Source: Pinus tabuliformis (lineage: Eukaryota; Streptophyta; Pinopsida; Pinales; Pinaceae). Taken from it: 64,000 bases of DNA. The DNA lies in the NCBI GenBank assembly GCA_031772625.1, contig CM062814.1:367607781-367671780 (forward strand), written 5' to 3'. Within the stretch, counting starts at the first letter, position 1, and every line of letters starts with the position of its first letter. The notes below the pieces were generated by a model, which was not told the DNA's origin, did not search any database, and saw only the letters and a list, made by a program, of their open reading frames with translations. The translations under genes and the position numbers were made by a program. Shown here in pieces: positions 58,054 through 64,000 of this stretch.

Positions 58054-59545
58054 ATGATCTGAAATTGATCTAAGACAAACAATTAAGGTATTACAGACTC
58101 ATGTGCATGGATGTGCCCATGTTATTTTATGCAACGGATCGATAAGATTGTGAAATACAAGGACACTGAAGTAATTAGAGAAAACATAACAGGAAAACAT
58201 GTAAACACAACAAGTTTAATAAGGAGTGCACCCAATACTCCTGGGCTACGTCTCCCAGTCCAGCCTTCAATGGTGGCCTCTCTATTATGTTTTCAAAAGC
58301 AGAGTTTTTACAACAGTGAGCTCAATTTGAGTCTCACATAGCATATATGAATCAACAAGACTGTACTTGGATCCCCCAAGTCTCTGGAGTACACAGACTC
58401 TACTTACTAAAACTCGACCTCTATTGGTCACAGTAGTATGAGCCCAATCTGAGACTCATACATGACAGGCATATACATAGGAGTTTGCTTGAACCTCTCA
58501 AGCCTTCTCTACAGTAAATAGACTCTTTGACTCTCTCTGGCTCTATCTGGCTTGATGTTGTCTTTGCTTCCGCAGGTTAGCTCAACTTCTTCTTTCTGCT
58601 CTTAGCTTTCTGCATCTAACCAACTCTACTTCTTCCTCTGTCAGTTCATGGCTTTAAAGCCAATATGTTTTCTAACTGTTTGTTTCCGCTTCCTGGCTTT
58701 CGAGTTTCCCTGCCTCTATCCATCCGAATCCCTCTGTTCGGTGTAATCATCACTGTATAACGCCTCACAGGGAGGTGGCCACCTATTCTGTAACGGATGA
58801 GTGTGTTAGGTTCACTGGAAATGTTTGAACAATTGTTTTGTCCGTTAACTCCAAGAATGCCCGCGAAATACAAATCTCCACCAACGCATCTTCCATATCG
58901 GACTTCAAATCCTTTACAATTCTTCCTGTTGACCCCGTCAAATCCAGTCATCCATCGGAACGTGTCTACGTCGTTGATCTGGGGCCTCCAGATCCAACGG
59001 TCATCGTTCATATCAAGCGGATAAGTAAGATGACTTTTACTCGTCCGATGTGAGTGATGTTCTCTCTCTTTTGCTGAACACGTGGCACCACTTGTGTGGC
59101 ATCGAGCGAGACTCCGTTGAAACCTCTTACGGCTCGAAGCCCTTTCGATATTCTGCCGGTTTTTGTCAAACCCCACCTCTGACGGAATCGGCACAATATC
59201 TGTTGCATTTTATAACTTTTCTGGTTTGGATGCTCGGGGATTTTCTTTCTTTGAGGGGTTTTGCCGACGATATGCGATTAGTGACTTGTTACTAATCGTA
59301 TATCAAAAACTACCCCCATTTCTTAAATTGACCTCTGGTTTTGCTAATTTGTGGCAGCGCGCATTACCATGGGCCAACAATCTGCGCGCTTGACCGAGGG
59401 TCCTCGTTGCTCTGCACTTTTCACAAATTGCAACTGTTTCGAGGATATCTATGATAAGCTTGATCTTTATAAGACTTTGAAACTTTGGCATAATTTTAAG
59501 AGTTCATGAAAACTTCGAGTGTGTTCTAGGATCTAATTCAGATCA
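58054..59545 (-). repeat. F 3' LTR
   Basis: On the + strand it starts TGATCTGAAATTGATC and ends GATCTAATTCAGATCA. These are imperfect inverted repeats of each other, as LTR ends often are. A G-box-like CCACGTG lies near 59082. A frame of 182 codons on the - strand (59194-58646) and others on + lie inside it; I treat them as chance frames in a GC-richer LTR. Confidence 0.65.
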
Positions 59546-59557
59546 TGGCCTTCCCAC
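59546..59557 (-). promoter_or_regulatory. F polypurine tract candidate
   Basis: AGTGGGAAGGCCA on the - strand directly precedes the LTR's TG. It is short and interrupted by CC. Confidence 0.5.
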
Positions 59558-59599
59558 TGAAAAAGGTTTTGGACCACCAAATGTTGGTTTTTTTAAGCA

Positions 59600-59745
59600 T
59601 CAATCAAGTGAGGATATAGATTCCTCGCTTGCCCAATTTCTATCCATCTTGCATTGCTTGGTTTTGAACCCTTGTGTCCAATTTTGAGGTACCCAACATC
59701 CCCTCTACGCGTAGTTCTCACCGTCTTCTCCAGCACTGTATCTTC
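59600..59745 (-). pseudogene. F chromodomain-like C-terminus
   Basis: After a stop at 59746-59748, the same frame continues with VLEKTVRTTRRGDVGYLKIG, then HKGSKPSNARWIEIGQARNLYPHLID. The spacing (beta strands, then W, then a C-terminal helix) fits a chromodomain in which the usual YLVKWKG reads YLKIGHKG, so aromatic cage positions are altered. The module would guide integration to heterochromatin. The stop would remove it from the polyprotein. Confidence 0.6.
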
Positions 59746-60840
59746 CTACAACTCATTGAGATATTTAGGGAAGAAATCATCAATAGAAGGAAATTGGCTT
59801 TGCTCTTCGGGATCTTCAATCAATGAAGGTTCAAACAGTCTCAACCTTCTTGCATTAACTACTGAATATATGTGCATGTAAGCTAGCAAATCAAGGCGAA
59901 AAGCTTTTTCACCAATTTTCTCAAGTATCCTGAAAGGTCCATACCTTATTGGCTTCAGTTTCTTACCTTCACCTTGCATGTTGTCTTTACTGATATATAG
60001 CCAGACTTGATCACCAACTTGGAAACTATGCTCAATCCGATGCTTATCCTGCCTTGCCTTGTATTGGGCTTGTCTCTTTTCCAGCTATTCCTGTACTGCC
60101 TGGTGAATCTCTTGGATTTGTTCAATGAACTTGGTTGCCTTGTCCACATCACGGTTTCCATCAACCATTATGTTTTTACCAAAGAAAAAATCCAAGGGAG
60201 ACCTTTCTGTGAAACCAAAACAAGTCTCAAAAGTATATCTCTGTGTAGAAGAATGTTTAGCTTGGCCGTAAGCATGCTGCACATAGCATAGGTGTTCATC
60301 CCAAAGCTTGCGATGCTTGCTACAATAACCTCTGAGCAACTGGATCACTCTCCTATTGACCACTTCTATTTGGCCATCTGTTTGTGGATGAAAGGTTGTG
60401 CTCTTATTTAGTTTGGTTTCCATCAATTCCCACAGACTCGACCAAAATTTCCCAACAAATCGGGAATCTCGATCAGATACAATGGAAGTGGGTAATCCAA
60501 AATGAACCCATGCATGCTAAAATAACAACTTCGTTGTTTTTTCAACTGTAATATGTTTGTTACAAGGTATTAAAATACACATTTTGTTGAACCTATCCAC
60601 AATAACATATAAATAGTCATGACCTTTTCTAGATTTAGGCAGTCCCCCAACAAATTCCATGGAAACACTTTCCCAAGGATGAGAAGGAACTGATAGTGGA
60701 GTGTACAAGCCTAGTTTTCTATTGTTGGGCTTGCTTTTAGCAGACATGGTACACCCTCTTACATCTCTAGAAACTGTTTCATGCATTTTTGGCCAATAAC
60801 AAAATCTTTGCAGTTGTGCAACTGTTTTACTTACACCAAA
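59746..60840 (-). pseudogene. F integrase core and C-terminal region
   Basis: The C-terminal GPF/Y-like part is PIRYGPFRILEKIGEKAFRL (59979-59746 frame). The core spans 60700-60300: SMEFVGGLPKSRKGHDYLYV (where SMDF is usual, so the first catalytic Asp appears as Glu), SDRDSRFVGKFW near 60475-60435 and HPQTDGQIEVVNRR near 60390-60350. The Asp and Glu of the second and third positions are kept. At least three frame breaks occur (near 60510, 60430 and 60085). Confidence 0.8.
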
Positions 60841-61284
60841 GTGACATAATATTAGAGAAGTGTGTGCTTCTTGAATTATCTTTACGCTTTTAGTTTGAGG
60901 AATGCATAACTTTCCAAAATGATACAAGAGTTGGTCCTTAACATGATAATCCAATTCTTCTACTTGTTTTCCATGACTTAAAGTGGCATATACATCTTTG
61001 AAATCTATATCTTGAGCATATTGTTCAATGTAGCTTTCATGCATTACTGAGCTATGCTTAAGTACAGTAGATGAATTTATGATTGGTCTGGACAACATAT
61101 CTGCAACTTTATTGTGTATGCCCTTTTTATACCTGATGACAAGAGGAAACTGTTGTAGAAAACCCATCCACCTATAGTGTCTTGATTGCTGCAACTTAGT
61201 TTGTGAGTGTAAATATTGAAGTGGTTGATGATCAGTATGTATAACTGTCTCTTTGCCCATTAGATAATGTTTCCACTTTTTCAC
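60517..61284 (-). pseudogene. F RNase H C-terminus and integrase N-terminus (255-codon frame)
   Basis: The open frame begins KKWKHYLMGKETVIHTDHQPL, the conserved end of gypsy RNase H (HTDH), and passes YKKGIHNKVADMLSRP. It then enters the integrase zinc-binding domain (CHFGVSKTVAQLQRFCYWP ... RGCTMSAKSKP), where the second Cys of the HHCC motif reads Ser. It ends inside the integrase core. The RNase H N-terminal half (ETDASDYAMG near 61420-61390) lies upstream in a different frame, with a stop before KKWKH. Confidence 0.85.
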
Positions 61285-61605
61285 ACTCTATACTAATGCA
61301 TACAATTCTTTATCATATGTGGGACAATTAACTACTGTAGAATTAAATGTCTCAAAATGATAACATCTGGGTTTACTGTGTTGCATCAACAATTCTCCCA
61401 TGGCATAGTCACTGGCATCGGTTTCAATCTCAAATGGTCTTTGAAGATTAGGAAATGCTAGTACTAGTGTTGTACTAATCTTTTCTTTTAAGGTCTCGAA
61501 GGCTTTTTGCTATTTGCCTCCCCACTGAAACACCTTGTTCAATCCTGTTAAAGCATGTAAGGTAGCCGCAATCAAGGAAAAGTTAGCAATGAACTTTCTC
61601 TAATA

Positions 61606-62260
61606 TTATGTTGCTCTTGGGAATCTTCTAACTTTTGTAGCAGATTTGGGTTTAGGCCAGTTTATAATGACTACAACTTTAGAGGGATCTATCTTCAATT
61701 CACCACCCCCTACAATATGACCCAAATAATTCAAAGATGTTTTGCCAAATTCACATTTTGATAGCTTAACATAAATATTTTCTCTTTTCAAAACATCTAG
61801 AGTCTGCTTTACATGCTTTAAATGTTCTTTCTTCCCATGTTTTACTAAATATAAGAATGTCATCTAAATATAAAATGAAAAGATCATCAATAAAAGTCCT
61901 GAGTACATCATCCATTACTCTCATGAAAGTAGCAGGAGCATTACTTAAGCCAAAAGGCATAACTAACCACTCATACAGTCCCTGCTTTGTTTTGAAAGCA
62001 GTCTTCCATGCATCTTGCTCTGCAACTCTGACTTGATGGTAGCCACTATGTAAGTCCAACTTGGAAAAGTAAACAGCTTCATTCAAATGATCTAACAGAT
62101 CATCTATGCAAGGAAGAGGATAACAGTTTTTGATCGTTATCTTATTCAGTGCTCGGTAATCAATTCACATTCTCCATGAGCCATCTTTCTTTCTCACCAA
62201 AACAATTGGAGACCAACATGGTGATGTGCTAGGTCTTATGAACCCTTTCTCGAGCAGCTC
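61606..62260 (-). pseudogene. F reverse transcriptase
   Basis: The frames 62086-61766 and 61863-61606 together cover most of [55 protein letters not shown], then in the next frame LSKCEFGKTSLNYLGHIV. The catalytic YLDD is intact. A single frameshift separates the two frames near 61830. The start ([18 protein letters not shown] near 62200-62140) has a stop. RT makes cDNA. This is the best-preserved RT in the window. Confidence 0.88.
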
Positions 62261-63136
62261 CTATACATGCTTCTTGATTTTTGCATTTTCTAAAGTGAAC
62301 ATGTACATTCTGATGTTAGGTAATGGAGCATCTTGCTGCAAATTAATATCATCTACTATTTCCTTTTTGGGTGGCAGACCTTTAGGTTCTTGAAATAGTA
62401 TATCATATTCTAAAACAAATTTTTCTAAATCATCTCGCTGTTTAACATTACAGCCTTCAAATACATTGGTTTTATCAGGTTTCTTCTCCTTTACAACCAT
62501 TAGTAAAAATTATTTGCATGAATTTACAATTCTTCTCATCTGCCCTGGGTTTATGAGAGTATAATTATTCTTTATTTTATGAACTCTTACAATATATTCA
62601 ATTCCATGTTTAATGGGTTGATACTTATTTTTGGCTCTATAGAAAATTGCTTTTCTATCATACAAGTAAGGGCTTCCCAAAACAATTCCACATATATCCA
62701 AGGGAACAATATGTAACTCAACCTCATCTACGAATTTTGACCCAAAAGAAAACCTAAGTTTACATTATCTAGTCACTTGTAGCTTTGCTTTATCACATAA
62801 CCAACCTAATGGATATGGCTTCTTGTGAGGTCTGGTTAGTAATCCTAGTTTCTTTACAATTGCTTCAAAAATTAAGTTTACTTGCGAACCATTATCAAAT
62901 AAAGTATCAATCTTTTGATGCTTGGAAATAACTCTAATATGAAAAAGCTCATGTCTTCTTATCTCATTTTCTTCACTATCAACAATTTGTGCAGAATTAC
63001 TAGTAGATGCTTCAAAATTTTTACCTTTTATATCTGTGGCTGTGATTGTTGTTTCATCCCCTGAGTCTGATCCCAAATCCTTCTGAATAGCTACAGTATT
63101 CTTCTTCCTTTTGCCATCGTACTTCTTCAGTTTCAA
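62261..63136 (-). pseudogene. F protease and protease-RT linker
   Basis: The frame 63136-62765 ends with the protease active-site loop IDTLFDNGSQVNLIFEAIVKKLG, the DSG loop with Ser replaced by Asn. After a stop, CGIVLGSPYLYDRKAIFY (62701-62510 frame) is the second protease block. The frame 62500-62261 carries the linker and the start of RT (FQEPKGLPPKKEIVDDINL). Upstream, DGHDDEHCWILHPKLK near 63175-63130 is the knuckle-like motif at the gag end. Confidence 0.75.
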
Positions 63137-63139
63137 CTT

Positions 63140-64000
63140 TGGATGCAGAATCCAGCAGTGTTCATCATCATGCCCATCCTTCTTGTAGTCAGTCTACAAA
63201 GGTTTGGTCTTTTGTACAACATTTTCCTTCCTCTCTTTCCATTTCTTCTTTCTCTTTTCCTTATTCTTGCTTGCAGTGGGTTTTGATGATCCCCCAACTT
63301 TCGGGTTCACATTCTTTCCTCTAGCCTCTAGATGTGTAGCCTGAACATATACCTCATCTATGCTAGTGGGATTAAACATGAGAATGGCATGCTTTAAATA
63401 GCTGTGTAGACCACCTATATACTTCAACAAAGTTTCAGGTGAGTCTGAAGAAATTCCTAGAAACAAATCTCTTTTCCTAAATTCTTGGCTGTAACTTTGT
63501 GCACTTTGCCCTTTCAATTGTCGAAGAGTTTTCCAACTCATCATGGCTTGTTGCATATAAGCTAGTGGATAGAACTATTTTTTAATTGCAGAAATGAATT
63601 CACTCCAGACAAAAAGAATTTTACCATGCTTCTTCATGTCATCTTGTGTCCTGCCTTCCCACCATACCAAAGCAGTGCCTCGAAGGTGTAGGTCGGCCAG
63701 CTGAATCTTAATACTGTCTGAATCAATGCTCTGCACCCTGCAATACACATCGATCTATCTAATCCAATTATCTAGCTTCTCTGTATTCAACTCTCCATCA
63801 TATATTGGTAAATCAAATTTAACATCTAATTTAAGCAAAGATGTCTTCTTTTTATTTTCAAGGCTATTAGGAGGTGTGGGAAGCTTTTCTTCTTTCCCTT
63901 TGCCATTAGAATGGTCATTAAGGAGAGATTCTTCTGCTCTTTTATCTTGTTTGGAATTTGATGAATCTTCATCTCTACCTTTCTTAAATTCTCTATACAT
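63140..64000 (-). pseudogene. F gag (N-terminal end outside window)
   Basis: The frame 64000-63755 enters from outside with a Lys/Glu-rich stretch and FDLPIYDGELNTEKLDNWIR, the start of the gag core. VWWEGRTQDDMKKHGKI near 63665-63620 and MMSWKTLRQLKGQSAQSYSQEF (63556-63194 frame) are conserved gag blocks. A Lys-rich end (KNKEKRKKKWKERK) precedes the modified knuckle. Stops near 63757 and 63575 break it. Confidence 0.8.

Larger units (their letters stand above)
58054..64000 (-). mobile_element. Element F: chromodomain-type Ty3/gypsy element, 5' end outside window
   Basis: On the - strand: gag (64000 to about 63190), protease, RT, RNase H, integrase, chromodomain and 3' LTR (59545-58054). Frames are longer and stops fewer than in A, B and E, so F is the most recently active pol-bearing element here. 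It lies against B's 5' LTR exactly where B's two LTR copies diverge. Confidence 0.85.

Noticed and set aside
58646-59194. A 182-codon - strand frame, with + strand frames overlapping it (58797-59053, 59050-59393), in GC-richer sequence
   Set aside because: I first took the + strand frame for a host gene fragment. The region lies between the inverted ends of F's LTR, no domain is recognisable, and several frames are open at once because the sequence is GC-richer.
1-64000. Host genes, tRNA or rRNA genes, CRISPR arrays, bacterial operons
   Set aside because: None seen. Reading both strands gave only retroelement or unassigned sequence. The repeats are LTRs, tandem arrays or a MITE, not spacer-repeat arrays. 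Short tRNA genes could be missed by eye.

Overview
This window is transposon-dense plant nuclear DNA. I found no gene that I can support as a host gene. Coding-like sequence is almost all Ty3/gypsy LTR-retrotransposon, AT-rich and mostly broken by stops and frameshifts. Plant origin rests on chromodomain-type gypsy elements, Tat-type elements with a second RNase H, and LTRs of 1.5 to 4.6 kb. A large-genome seed plant, perhaps a gymnosperm, is an inference, because nothing here is diagnostic of a species.

Layout. (1) Element E, + strand, about 1-4970: a decayed gag-PR-RT-RH-IN-chromodomain element whose 5' end lies outside the window. (2) Element A, - strand, about 4975-39830: a Tat-like element read from the 5' LTR and PBS near 39.05 kb through gag, protease, RT, RH and IN to a second RNase H at 5.4 kb, then the remnant of an antisense ORF. 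A is split by two younger insertions. N1 (8636-21309, TSD GGTGC/GGCGC) has LTRs of about 3.0 kb. N2 (21691-33044, TSD AAACC) has LTRs of about 4.6 kb. Removing each insertion plus one TSD copy joins A's homologous protein segments back together in frame. (3) 39.8-46.0 kb: a decayed + strand ORF of unknown family cut by a 631-bp foldback MITE, then a degenerate tandem array with a period of about 375 bp, then unassigned DNA. (4) Element B, - strand, 45998-58053: a second Tat-like element with a complete 3' LTR, a PPT, a clear antisense ORF, and a 5' LTR fused directly to gag by an apparent deletion. (5) Element F, - strand, 58054 to beyond 64000: the best-preserved autonomous element (gag-PR-RT-RH-IN-chromodomain), apparently inserted into B's 5' LTR.

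How the parts relate. E, A, B and F carry recognisable pol genes. N1 and N2 carry LTRs and a gag-like ORF but no pol that I can find, so they look like gag-only non-autonomous elements that would need enzymes in trans. The most unusual item is in N2: each LTR contains a candidate ORF of about 510 codons with an internal peptide repeat and a C-terminal coiled coil. The two copies carry different lesions. Each LTR also contains a variable number of a GC-rich motif (core CGCGACCCGTCA). No tRNA, rRNA, CRISPR or bacterial-type feature was seen.
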